A DNA stretch of 40,453 nucleotides from Sedimentisphaerales bacterium. GTDB taxonomy: Bacteria; Planctomycetota; Phycisphaerae; Sedimentisphaerales; UBA12454. A program made the position numbers and the translations under genes. Below the pieces are notes generated by a model. That model had not been told where the DNA came from. It ran no database searches and worked only from the letters and a program-made list of their open reading frames with translations. The stretch spans positions 1 through 40,453 of the forward strand of contig JAFGGI010000061.1 of assembly GCA_016930635.1 (NCBI GenBank). Reading direction: 5' to 3'. Shown here one piece after another: positions 30,670 through 38,222 of this stretch. How positions within the stretch are numbered: position 1 is the stretch's first letter; each line of letters begins with the position of its first letter.

Positions 30670-31218
30670 TTATACTTTTTCAATCTGCCAGTATTCTATA
30701 TCAAGCGGAGTACTTCTTCCGAAAATAGTAACAATAACCCTGACCACTCCGCGCTCAGAATCTATCGAATCAACAATACCTTCAAAGTTTTCGAAAGCAC
30801 CTTCCCTGATCTTAACAACATCACCTTTTGTAAAATCTACTTTGATGTTCGCCGCTGCCTGCTCGGTAGCTTTTTCCACCTCGCTGAGCATCTTGGCAAC
30901 ATCCGTATCACTCATAGGAACCGGCAGGCCTTCTGTCCCGACAAAATCGCCGACTCCGACTGTTTCCTTTATAAGGAACCAGGCTTTTTCATCTATTTTT
31001 CCATCTGCATCCGGCTCAATCTCCATAAAAACATAGCCCGGATACAGTTTACGCCTAAGTACGCGCTGCTTACCCGCACGGATACGCTTGACCTGTTCGA
31101 CAGGAACAATAACCCTGCCGATAATACCTTCCAGGCTTTCGAGCGTAACCTTTTTCGCAAGGGTTTCCCTAACCTGTTCCTCCCTATTGGAGGCTACTCT
31201 TAAAACATACCACCGCAT
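30670..31218 (-). CDS. nusG: Transcription termination/antitermination factor NusG
   Basis: The 182-aa protein has an N-terminal NGN domain (RWYVLRVASNREEQVRETL, KLYPGYVFMEIE, GVGDFVGT) and a C-terminal KOW domain (FTKGDVVKIREGAFENFEGIVDSI, FGRSTPLDIEYWQIEKV). NusG binds RNA polymerase and links it to Rho or to the ribosome through S10, also encoded in this cluster. It follows secE by 61 nt, the usual pairing. Confidence 0.98.
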   Translation of the reverse strand: MRWYVLRVASNREEQVRETLAKKVTLESLEGIIGRVIVPVEQVKRIRAGKQRVLRRKLYPGYVFMEIEPDADGKIDEKAWFLIKETVGVGDFVGTEGLPVPMSDTDVAKMLSEVEKATEQAAANIKVDFTKGDVVKIREGAFENFEGIVDSIDSERGVVRVIVTIFGRSTPLDIEYWQIEKV

Positions 31219-31279
31219 AAAAATTTACTCATCCAGATAGTTTAAAAATACCCTCCTGCTCAGGGAGATTTAACAGCAT

Positions 31280-31681
31280 TTATATCCCTATAACGTCTGA
31301 GAAAAACAGATTAAAGCAGAGGTCCGCCACACCAAGCATTACCGCAGTTATAATTACCACTACGATAACAACAAAGGTGGATATCGCTATCTCGCGTTTT
31401 GAACTGAAACTCACCTTCTTCAGCTCGCCTTCGGCAGCGATCATAAAATCCGCTACTGTATGTCTGTTAACAAGCCAGTAGAGAAAAAGTACAACTGCCA
31501 GGAACACGGCCAACGGCGTAACGACACTTATCCACAGCCCTGTCGTCTCTGTAACATTTATAGTTGCCTGAAGTTTCTGGTAAAGCTTCCAGCAACCGAT
31601 TGCTGTAATTACCGCTATTGCCGCCGCACTATAAAGCCGGGTATTTTTGCCCTGGCCCCATTTGTATTTTTCAACCAGCAT
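31280..31681 (-). CDS. secE: Preprotein translocase subunit SecE
   Basis: The 133-aa membrane protein has three hydrophobic segments (about 17-36, 48-69, 98-124). The conserved SecE motif FMIAAEGELKKVSFSSKREI comes before the last one, as in proteobacterial three-helix SecE rather than the short one-helix form. It clamps SecY. The position between tRNA-Trp and nusG is classical. Confidence 0.96.
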   Translation of the reverse strand: MLVEKYKWGQGKNTRLYSAAAIAVITAIGCWKLYQKLQATINVTETTGLWISVVTPLAVFLAVVLFLYWLVNRHTVADFMIAAEGELKKVSFSSKREIAISTFVVIVVVIITAVMLGVADLCFNLFFSDVIGI

Positions 31682-31729
31682 TTAATGCCTCAAAAATTCA
31701 AGACTCAAAATTAATAACTCCACAAACAG

Positions 31730-31802
31730 CAGGCCAGGGAGGGATCGAACCCCCAACCTTCGGTTTTGGAGACCGACGCTCTGCCAGTTGAGCTACTGGC
31801 CT
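31730..31802 (-). tRNA. tRNA-Trp (CCA)
   Basis: The minus strand gives a complete 73-nt cloverleaf with acceptor AGGCCAG/CTGGCCT, anticodon CCA and discriminator G73, which is typical for bacterial tRNA-Trp. CCA is not encoded. It sits between rpmG and secE, a common place for this tRNA. Confidence 0.97.
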
Positions 31803-31854
31803 GTTTTGAAATTATCACCATCGTCCCTTTTTTTCAGGTTTAGTATAAAAGTGA

Positions 31855-32022
31855 CTATTTCCGTCTTATCTTGTGAACCGTATGTTTTCGCTCGTGTTTG
31901 CAGAACTTCTTAAGTTCGATCTTCGGCGTTCCCTGGGAAACATTGACTTCGGTACGGTAGTTTCTCTGACCGCACTCTTTACATTCAAGCCAAACATTTT
32001 CTCTTTTCTTAGCCTTGGCCAT
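31855..32022 (-). CDS. rpmG: 50S ribosomal protein L33
   Basis: This 55-aa gene translates as MAKAKKRENVWLECKECGQR through to KHTVHKIRRK, then TAG. Cys14 and Cys17 form the first zinc knuckle. The second knuckle is Cys41-Lys-His43-Glu, where zinc-type L33 usually has Cys-x2-Cys, so the fourth ligand is either His43 or lost. It lies between tuf and tRNA-Trp, 73 nt after tuf, the conserved tuf-rpmG-trnW-secE order. Confidence 0.95.
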   Translation of the reverse strand: MAKAKKRENVWLECKECGQRNYRTEVNVSQGTPKIELKKFCKHERKHTVHKIRRK

Positions 32023-32095
32023 TTTGCCTCTGCATAAAAATTAATTAAACAGCCTGCTGACTGAAATCAGCATAGCTGCTTCAATTTTAGTTCAG

Positions 32096-33322
32096 TTATT
32101 TTAAAACCTTGGTTACGACACCGGCACCAACAGTTCTGCCGCCTTCACGAATCGCAAATCTCAAACCTTCTTCCATCGCGATAGGTGAAATAATCTCAAC
32201 TTCCATTCCGATGTTGTCGCCCGGCATACACATCTCAGCAGCTTTCCCTTCACGACTCTTAATTGCCAGTACGCCGCCAGTTACATCAGTTGTTCTGAAA
32301 TAGAACTGCGGTTTGTAACCGGCAAAGAATGGGGAGTGACGTCCGCCTTCGTCTTTGGTAAGTACATATACCTCTGCTTCGAATTTGGTATGAGGTGTGA
32401 TCGAACCGGGAGCAGCAATAACCTGGCCTCGCTCCAGCTCTTTCTTTTCAACGCCTCTCAGCAGTGCACCGATGTTATCGCCGGCCTGTCCTTCATCAAG
32501 AAGCTTATTAAACATCTCGACGCCGGTAACTACAGACTTGCGTGTCTCTTTGTTAAGACCGATGATCTCAATCTCATCGCCGACATGAACTACACCACGC
32601 TCGATCCTTCCGGTACCGACGGTACCGCGGCCCTTAATACTGAACACATCTTCGATCGGCATCAGGAAAGGCTTGTCTGTCTCACGCTCCGGTATCGGAA
32701 TGTACTCATCCATAGCAGTAAGCAGCTCGACGATCGGCTTGCAGGCCTCATCATCAGCCGATGTTGCGTTCATCGCTGTAACGGCTGAGCCGCGAATAAT
32801 AGGTGTGTCATCGCCGGGGAATTCGTACTTGGTCAGCAGTTCCCTGATTTCCATCTCTACCAGGTCGATAAGCTCCGGGTCGTCAACAAGGTCAACCTTG
32901 TTAAGGAAAACGACGATTTTCGGCACATTTACCTGCCTTGCCAGCAGAATATGCTCTCTTGTCTGCGGCATCGGGCCGTCATATGCACTTACAACAAGAA
33001 TAGCTCCGTCCATCTGAGCAGCACCTGTAATCATGTTCTTCACATAGTCAGCATGGCCCGGGCAGTCAACATGAGCATAATGGCGGTTCTCTGTGAGATA
33101 CTCAACGTGTGCGGTTGAAATTGTCAAAATCTTTGTCGGGTCCCGGCGTCCCTGTGATTCAGAAGCCTTGGCGATATCGTCATAGCTTTTGAACTTACAA
33201 AGACCCTTGAGTTCCATAACCTTCGTCATTGCCGCGGTCAGGGTTGTCTTGCCGTGGTCGACGTGTCCAATTGTACCAACATTAACATGCGGTTTCGTTC
33301 TTTCGAATACTTCCTTAGCCAT
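32096..33322 (-). CDS. tuf: Elongation factor Tu (variant switch I)
   Basis: The 408-aa GTPase delivers aminoacyl-tRNA. It has G1 GHVDHGKT (19-26), G3 DCPGH (86-90, with the catalytic His90), G4 NKVD (141-144), and intact domains 2 and 3. Switch I departs from the canonical EEKARGITINTSHVEY: here residues 54-75 read through [17 protein letters not shown], about three residues longer, with Arg-Gly replaced by Lys64-Ile65, while the magnesium-binding Thr67 is kept. A GGAGG ribosome-binding site lies 10 nt upstream. It follows tRNA-Thr and is placed far from fusA. Confidence 0.98.
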   Translation of the reverse strand: MAKEVFERTKPHVNVGTIGHVDHGKTTLTAAMTKVMELKGLCKFKSYDDIAKASESQGRRDPTKILTISTAHVEYLTENRHYAHVDCPGHADYVKNMITGAAQMDGAILVVSAYDGPMPQTREHILLARQVNVPKIVVFLNKVDLVDDPELIDLVEMEIRELLTKYEFPGDDTPIIRGSAVTAMNATSADDEACKPIVELLTAMDEYIPIPERETDKPFLMPIEDVFSIKGRGTVGTGRIERGVVHVGDEIEIIGLNKETRKSVVTGVEMFNKLLDEGQAGDNIGALLRGVEKKELERGQVIAAPGSITPHTKFEAEVYVLTKDEGGRHSPFFAGYKPQFYFRTTDVTGGVLAIKSREGKAAEMCMPGDNIGMEVEIISPIAMEEGLRFAIREGGRTVGAGVVTKVLK

Positions 33323-33455
33323 ATTATACTAACCTCCAACTCGTTATTAGATGTTTCTTAAATTCCTTTTATATTTCTATCTTTAATAATCCGACGATTA
33401 TCGGTTTCTAACTGACAACTAACCCGACGCTGTAAGTTTTTAAAAATTCAAACCA

Positions 33456-33528
<73 letters not shown>

Positions 33529-33968
33529 ATTTTTTCAACTACTGCAAATTAGAGACACATCCCATTGGGCCGAATTTTTTTAAACTCCGCCTTACAGAAA
33601 CTATTAAATCACTCATTGCAGTACTGAAAAGCTCAAGTTTCGTGCCCCTTTATCCAAAAATGCAAAGGGACTCCCTGCAAAGATTTTGCTAAAATCGAAT
33701 TTGTAAGTATATGCAACCCATCCTGAATTGCAATTGTTAAAAGAAAAAAATTATTTTTTTTCTAAAAAATTTTGAAAATTTTGTCTGTTTTAACAAGACT
33801 TGGCGACTCCACTTCTACTTTTCCTTAATGTCCGATAATACAGACTATATCAGTCCAAATAATCCAAAACCTTATTAATTAGGACAGTAACACTCTTTTA
33901 ATTTGGCCTGTTATGAAAATTGTTTGTAACTGGGTGGTGGTATGGATTTCCGACTAAGTGATTTTAAA
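33529..33968 (-). other. Intergenic region upstream of tRNA-Thr/tuf (440 bp)
   Basis: No gene is visible. The region is A/T-rich around 33735-33785, with long runs of A and T, and includes a small hairpin AGGGA/TCCCT near 33666-33676. The A/T tract lies just upstream of the promoter-like pair described separately, so it could act as an UP-element for a strong ribosomal-type promoter (inference). Confidence 0.5.
33706..33733 (-). promoter_or_regulatory. Candidate promoter for the tRNA-Thr/tuf transcript
   Basis: On the minus strand TTGCAA (33733-33728) and TATACT (33711-33706) are separated by 16 bp, matching the sigma-70 consensus at 4/6 and 5/6. A long A/T tract precedes it. It points toward tRNA-Thr, about 180 bp downstream, and would drive the first part of the translation supercluster. 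Confidence 0.45.
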
Positions 33969-34041
33969 TGGGCCCAGAAGGATTCGAACCTTCGACCAAT
34001 GGATTATGAGTCCACTGCTCTAACCGCTGAGCTACGGGCCC
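33969..34041 (-). tRNA. tRNA with CAT anticodon, likely Ile2
   Basis: The minus strand forms a complete cloverleaf with acceptor GGGCCCG/TGGGCCC, anticodon CAT and A73. The body (CTCAGCGGTTAGAGCAG, GACTCATAATC, TTGGTCG) resembles Escherichia coli tRNA-Ile2, whose CAU anticodon is changed to lysidine to read AUA, more than elongator tRNA-Met. It is not an initiator, because base pair 1-72 is a normal G-C. Met remains possible. Confidence 0.85.
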
Positions 34042-34110
34042 CGGGTAAGCAGTAACTTTACATTCTGCCCAGCGATATTTCAAGAGGTTTATTACTCAAT
34101 ACTATAGCTA

Positions 34111-34149
34111 TAAAAAAATTACGGCCTCAGGAGCTCGAGGCCGTAATTT
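34111..34149 (-). terminator. Intrinsic terminator after the first PEP-CTERM gene
   Basis: AATTACGGCCTC pairs perfectly with GAGGCCGTAATT (12 bp) around an 8-nt loop. On the minus strand the stem is followed by a run of seven T (overlapping its last AATT). It lies about 31 nt after the stop of the gene at 34180-35130 and separates it from the tRNA. Confidence 0.85.
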
Positions 34150-34179
34150 AAGAGGTTAACTAATCACTATTAGCGATTT

Positions 34180-35130
34180 TTATTTTTTCTTCCTTACAAT
34201 AAAAACACCCAAACTGAGTAACGCTAATGTAGCTGGTTCTGGTATGAGCAACATAATGTCATTACCATCGCCGCCTGTGTAAGTTAACTGATAAACACTG
34301 CTTCCAACAGGAACGTAAGCGCCTTCCACGCCTGCGACGCCATTGACTGTGTCGAACATACCGCGAACAAGCTCGCCGCTGGTATTTTCGATGAGCAGCA
34401 GAGGAGCTACCGGATCTGCGCCTGTTGCCGTAACAATAAGCTGGGCAAGTGCGGCTTCCTCGTTCATGGAATCAACTATGGTTTCTGTTACATGAATTGG
34501 ACTTACGGTGCCATCGGCAGCAAGTTCAAATTCAATTGTACCAGTACCTGTGTTGCCCGAACTGCTCGAGCTGTCGTTAGCTATATACATCATGTTGCCT
34601 TGCGTTATAGTTGCTGCGCTGCCGACTACTTTAAGTGTTCCTATGGAACCATCTGCACTGGAACAGCCTACATAAATTCTGCCGCCACTACCGGTTAAAG
34701 CACCGCCGCTGATGGTATAAGTTCCATCGCCGCCGAGCTTGTAGCCGATCTGAAGTTTTCCTTCATTTGTAAGCGTTCCTCCTGTTTGAGTCAGGTAGCC
34801 AATATCTGTTCCGCTGCCTGACATACCAGCATCACCAATATGCATTTCTCTGCCTGTCTGGAGAGATGCGCCCTCAGTGATCAACAGTGTGCAATCACGT
34901 GCGGTATCTATTTTGGTGAGGTTGTAAGCGCCGACGTCGGTATTAACCGTAACGGTATAACCATCGCCATTGCCGATTTTGATTTCGTCGCCATCATCAA
35001 GTGGAACATAACCCTTGTCCCACAATGTTGGCTCAGCCCAATTTCCTGATCCTGTAGGGTAAATTGATGCCGATGTGGTGCTGACCAGAACGCCGGCCAG
35101 CAAAAGAATGGTAAATAATTTTAACTTCAT
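34180..35130 (-). CDS. Secreted PEP-CTERM protein, beta-repeat type
   Basis: The ATG at 35130 gives 316 aa. An AAGGAG sequence about 10 nt upstream and the GAAAGGAGCGAGAAG leader shared with the gene at 37606 support it over a start seven codons earlier. A signal peptide covers residues 1 to about 22. The body has a GNWAEPTLWDKGYVP motif and Gly/Thr-rich strands (QTGGTLTNEGKLQIG, TISGGALTGSG) typical of planctomycete beta-helix-like surface proteins, ending GGDGNDIMLL. The C-terminus is a PEP-CTERM signal: IPEPATLALLSLGVFIVRKKK. Such tails are cut by an exosortase, which is not in this window. The specific function is unknown. Confidence 0.9.
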   Translation of the reverse strand: MKLKLFTILLLAGVLVSTTSASIYPTGSGNWAEPTLWDKGYVPLDDGDEIKIGNGDGYTVTVNTDVGAYNLTKIDTARDCTLLITEGASLQTGREMHIGDAGMSGSGTDIGYLTQTGGTLTNEGKLQIGYKLGGDGTYTISGGALTGSGGRIYVGCSSADGSIGTLKVVGSAATITQGNMMYIANDSSSSSGNTGTGTIEFELAADGTVSPIHVTETIVDSMNEEAALAQLIVTATGADPVAPLLLIENTSGELVRGMFDTVNGVAGVEGAYVPVGSSVYQLTYTGGDGNDIMLLIPEPATLALLSLGVFIVRKKK

Positions 35131-35315
35131 CTTCTTCTCGCTCCTTTCCATGTGTCATCTTCTTCCAATAATTAGGCCCAATTATATGTAGAGCAGTAAA
35201 TCAAAATATCCAGACATACAGTCTGACTATCTGCTGTTCGGATACCTTGCATTTACTGATTTGGCCTTCTAGTTTTACCCATTTTCCCATAAACACAGGG
35301 AAGTTGGCAAGTCTA

Positions 35316-35357
35316 TTAAGCGCAAAAACATCACCAAAAACACTATTTTGCGCAAAA
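35316..35357 (-). promoter_or_regulatory. Paired palindromes upstream of PEP-CTERM gene 1
   Basis: The 12-bp perfect palindrome TTTTGCGCAAAA (35346-35357) and the related TTAAGCGCAAAA (35316-35327) lie 30 bp apart start-to-start, with GGCAAG at 35306-35311. The same three blocks, with identical spacing, precede the other PEP-CTERM unit. They lie about 190-230 bp upstream of the ATG at 35130. Likely an operator for a dimeric regulator. Confidence 0.55.
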
Positions 35358-35377
35358 AGCCCTTAAAAATATACTTT

Positions 35378-35395
35378 CCGCCTTTAAAAAAGCGG
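35378..35395 (-). terminator. Weak terminator candidate after PEP-CTERM gene 2
   Basis: CCGCTTTT pairs with AAAGGCGG (8 bp including a T-G wobble) over a 2-nt loop on the minus strand, a few bases after the stop of the gene at 35399. The following sequence is AAAGTATATTTTT, so the U-tract is displaced. It may end the two-gene PEP-CTERM transcript. Confidence 0.35.
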
Positions 35396-35398
35396 TTT

Positions 35399-36490
35399 TT
35401 ATCTCTTTCTTTTTATAATAAAAGCGCCAAGACCAAGCAGAGCCAGCGTCGCAGGTTCGGGTGTATACAATGCAATGTCATTACCTCCGAGGCTCATAGT
35501 ATCAGCATTATACCGATAAGTCAGCATACGCCAAGTACCATTGCTAAGGTAAACCCGAACACCTTCATAAGCAAAGCCGTCGTTGAAGGTGTCAAATTGA
35601 CCATGAACCGGGTCTGTGCCCCGATTGTCAACAAGAACAATGTCTCCCCAAGGGTCATCAAGAGCTTCTGTCAGCCAAACTACCAAATGAGTTGAACTCG
35701 GTTCATAAGTATGAACATCGACATAGTCATCAACTATAATTGGACTGACACCATCAGCCGTCATCTCAAACACTAAAGTACCGTCAGCAACCCTGGACAG
35801 GTCTGTCTTGCCGGCACGGCCGCCCATCTCCAGTGCGCCCATATGTACGACTGGAGCTGTGCCTGTAACTCTCATCGTTCCAACGCCGCCGCGGTCACCG
35901 ATTCTAAGATGGCCTCCTGCAGTAGCTTCGGGGTGAAGATATGTCATAGTCCCGCCTGAGATATGATAGAGACCTTCACAATCTGAGCCGCTGCCGCCGT
36001 CTGAAATCGTCAATCCCGCCGGGTCTTTGTAATCATCTCTTACACCATTTTCAAAGGCCATAAGTCCGCCTGTCTGAATAACAGCGCTTGTTGTACCTTC
36101 GTTAGCCTGGCTGCCCTCACCAACACGGAGCCAACCGATACCCTGAAGAGTACCGCCGGGAATGATGTTTACTGTAGCTCCGCCGAAAAACCTTACTCTG
36201 TTCGAATACCAGCAAGTGAATGTCTGGTCATCATCAACATAAACTATAGGCTTTGGCAGACCTGCTGCACCATACACCTGGATTTCCTGGTCGCCATCTG
36301 CAGGCTGTAACTGAGGAATATTTCCAGCTGGTCCAGGTTCAGTGCTGTTTGAAGCCACCCAGTTGCTGACGTCAGACCAACTGCCGATGAGCGGAGCCCT
36401 GGCAGAATCAGTATCCCAGTAATACACAGCAAATGCGCTGTTTGCCGCAAAAGCTAAAACCAAAACAACGATTAAACTTCTTAACTTCAT
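35399..36490 (-). CDS. Secreted PEP-CTERM protein, tandem paralogue B
   Basis: The 363-aa protein has a signal peptide (residues 1 to about 21, ending NSAFA), then YYWDTDSARAPLIGSWSDVSNWV, a planctomycete-type W-S-D-x-x-N-W motif. Gly-rich repeats (IQTGGLMAFENG, YHISGGTMTYLHPEATAGGHLRIGDRGGVGTMRVTG) follow. It ends TPEPATLALLGLGAFIIKRKR, a PEP-CTERM sorting signal. AAGGAG lies 8 nt before the ATG. It is 24 nt after its paralogue, so the two form one transcript. The middle (about residues 93-250) is almost identical to the paralogue, while the region before the tail differs. Function unknown; probably an exported surface protein. Confidence 0.9.
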   Translation of the reverse strand: MKLRSLIVVLVLAFAANSAFAVYYWDTDSARAPLIGSWSDVSNWVASNSTEPGPAGNIPQLQPADGDQEIQVYGAAGLPKPIVYVDDDQTFTCWYSNRVRFFGGATVNIIPGGTLQGIGWLRVGEGSQANEGTTSAVIQTGGLMAFENGVRDDYKDPAGLTISDGGSGSDCEGLYHISGGTMTYLHPEATAGGHLRIGDRGGVGTMRVTGTAPVVHMGALEMGGRAGKTDLSRVADGTLVFEMTADGVSPIIVDDYVDVHTYEPSSTHLVVWLTEALDDPWGDIVLVDNRGTDPVHGQFDTFNDGFAYEGVRVYLSNGTWRMLTYRYNADTMSLGGNDIALYTPEPATLALLGLGAFIIKRKR

Positions 36491-36514
36491 CTTCTTTCTC
36501 CTTTCAAGGTTTAT

Positions 36515-37606
36515 TTATTCTAAATCAAGCTCGATTTTTTTTCTCATAATCAAAGCTCCAAGACTGAGCAGAGCAAGCGTCCCAGGTTCGGGCACAAATC
36601 CAATATCATTACCATCACCAGCATGGTAACTCAGCTGCACTATAACACCGTTGCCAATATCAGCATAAGCACCTTCATAAGCATAACCGCCGTTGAAAGT
36701 ATCAAAGTAACCAACAACAGGGTCTGTACCCCGATTATCAACAAGGATAATATTATCAGAAGGACCATTAAGACATTCGGTCAGGTTAACTACGAGGTGA
36801 GTTGTACTCGGCTCATATGTGTGAACATTAACATAATCATCAATTATGATTGGACTGACACCATCAGCCTTAATGTCAAACATCAAAGTACCGTCAGCAA
36901 CCCTGGACAGGTCTGTCTTGCCGGCACGGCCGCCAATTTCCAGTGCACCCATATGGACGACTGGAGCTGTGCCTGTGACTCTCATCGTTCCAACGCCGCC
37001 GCGGTCACCGATTCTAAGATGGCCTCCTGCAGTAGCTTCGGGATGAAGATATGTCATAGTCCCGCCAGAGATATGATAGAGACCTTCACAGTCTGAGCCG
37101 CTGCCGCCGTCTGAAATTGTCAATCCTGCGGGGTCTTTGTATTCATCTCTTATGCCATTTTCAAAGGCCATAAGTCCCCCTGTCTGAATAACAGCGCTTG
37201 TTGTGCCTTCATTAGCCTGGCTGCCTTCACCAACACGGAGCCAACCGATACCGGCAAGAGTACCGCCTGGAATGATATTTACTGTAGCTCCGCCGAAAAA
37301 TCTTACTCTATTGGAATACCAAACGCTGAAAGTAACATCACTGTCAACATTAACTATAGGCTTTGGCAGACCTGCTGCACCATACACCTGGATTTCCTGA
37401 TCGCCATCAGCAGGCTGAACCTGTGGAGCATTTCCAGGTAGTGGAGGCATGGTGCTGTTTGTAGCTACCCAATTGCTGGCATTAGACCAACTGCCGATAA
37501 GCGGTGCCCTGGAAGAATCAGGATCCCAGTAATACACAGCAAATGCACTGTTAGTAATAATAGTAATTACAATGACAGTAATGAGAAATGCTAACCCCTT
37601 CTTCAT
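36515..37606 (-). CDS. Secreted PEP-CTERM protein, tandem paralogue A
   Basis: The 363-aa protein has a signal peptide (MKKGLAFLITVIVITIITNSAFA) followed by the same architecture as the next gene. It ends VPEPGTLALLSLGALIMRKK and then six more residues, IELDLE, after the basic cluster, which is unusual because PEP-CTERM tails normally end at the basic residues. The Shine-Dalgarno is AAGGAG, 8 nt before the ATG. It is the first gene of the two-gene unit controlled by the paired palindromes at 37714-37755. Confidence 0.9.
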   Translation of the reverse strand: MKKGLAFLITVIVITIITNSAFAVYYWDPDSSRAPLIGSWSNASNWVATNSTMPPLPGNAPQVQPADGDQEIQVYGAAGLPKPIVNVDSDVTFSVWYSNRVRFFGGATVNIIPGGTLAGIGWLRVGEGSQANEGTTSAVIQTGGLMAFENGIRDEYKDPAGLTISDGGSGSDCEGLYHISGGTMTYLHPEATAGGHLRIGDRGGVGTMRVTGTAPVVHMGALEIGGRAGKTDLSRVADGTLMFDIKADGVSPIIIDDYVNVHTYEPSTTHLVVNLTECLNGPSDNIILVDNRGTDPVVGYFDTFNGGYAYEGAYADIGNGVIVQLSYHAGDGNDIGFVPEPGTLALLSLGALIMRKKIELDLE

Positions 37607-37713
37607 CTTCTCGCTCCTTTCGAAAACCCATCTTCTTCCAGTTTAAACCCTCATACAGCTGCATCGCCCCTATCTATTTATTCTCCCACAAAAAGTTAAA
37701 ATCGGCAAGGTTG

Positions 37714-37755
37714 TTAAGCGCAAAAGCCTATAAAAAAGCATTGTTTTGCGCAAAA
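37714..37755 (-). promoter_or_regulatory. Paired palindromes upstream of the two-gene PEP-CTERM unit
   Basis: TTAAGCGCAAAA (37714-37725) and the perfect palindrome TTTTGCGCAAAA (37744-37755) are 30 bp apart start-to-start, with GGCAAG at 37704-37709. The layout is identical to that at 35306-35357, while the flanking bases differ. They lie about 110-150 bp upstream of the ATG at 37606. Confidence 0.55.
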
Positions 37756-37804
37756 AACAGCAATTAAAACACATTTTTTGAGGGAAATGGGGTTTTTTAA
37801 TAAT

Positions 37805-37836
37805 AAAGACCGCTCCATCACTGTCGCGGCTCTGTT
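37805..37836. repeat. REP-like repeat, copy 1
   Basis: A 32-bp sequence with a CCGC/GCGG stem (ACCGCTCCATCACTGTCGCG at its core) differs by one base from 38808-38839. The two copies are in the same orientation and flank the gene at 38223-38771. They look like members of a dispersed palindromic repeat family. Confidence 0.7.
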
Positions 37837-37868
37837 GCGTTGTGGAAACACATATCATTTGTTGGAAA

Positions 37869-37891
37869 CCCCGCCATTGGAAATGGCGGGG
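37869..37891. repeat. Palindromic hairpin
   Basis: CCCCGCCATT pairs perfectly with AATGGCGGGG (10 bp) around a GGA loop. No T-run follows on either strand, so it is more likely an extragenic palindrome than a terminator. Confidence 0.6.
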
Positions 37892-38113
37892 CTAACCAAA
37901 TTAATATACCTGGTAATATCACATTCGTAACGTACCGTTTAACAACAAACTTCCATCAACATATCCAATTAAACTCACAGCAACTCTGTTCGCAAATGAC
38001 CTGCTGCAAGTTCCGAAAAAACCTGCAAAACTTTTGTAGTAAACCAGTGCGGAAGCAAACAAAAAAAATTCTTACATTTTTCTAACTTTTTCAACAAAAT
38101 CATTCATAAAAAC

Positions 38114-38142
38114 TTTACCGCACAACCGATACCAATTATATT
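38114..38142 (+). promoter_or_regulatory. Candidate promoter of the amidase-like gene
   Basis: TTTACC and TATATT with a 17-bp spacer match the sigma-70 consensus at 4/6 and 5/6 and point toward the gene at 38223. The predicted leader of about 75 nt contains a CGAC/GTCG stem around TTCGGCCGAA; no known riboswitch was recognised. Confidence 0.4.
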
Positions 38143-38222
38143 ACACGGAAGTACTCAACTCGGGCGACGCATTTCGGCCGAAGTCGGATGGATTCAAGAG
38201 TATTTTTTAACGGATTGCAAAC

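Larger units (their letters stand above)
37607..38222. other. Divergent intergenic region (616 bp)
   Basis: This gap separates the minus-strand PEP-CTERM unit from the plus-strand amidase-like gene. It contains the paired palindromes (37714-37755), a REP-like repeat (37805-37836), a strong palindrome (37869-37891), and a plus-strand promoter candidate (38114-38142). No coding sequence was recognised. Confidence 0.7.

Noticed and set aside
35306-35327. A sigma-54 promoter formed by GGCAAG and AAGCGC upstream of the PEP-CTERM genes
   Set aside because: PEP-CTERM genes are sigma-54 controlled in some proteobacteria, but the GG-to-GC spacing here is 12 rather than 10 bp and the consensus is poor.
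38150-38222. A riboswitch in the leader of the amidase-like gene
   Set aside because: The GGGCGACGC and TTCGGCCGAA segments form only short stems and do not match the cyclic-di-GMP or other riboswitch cores I know.
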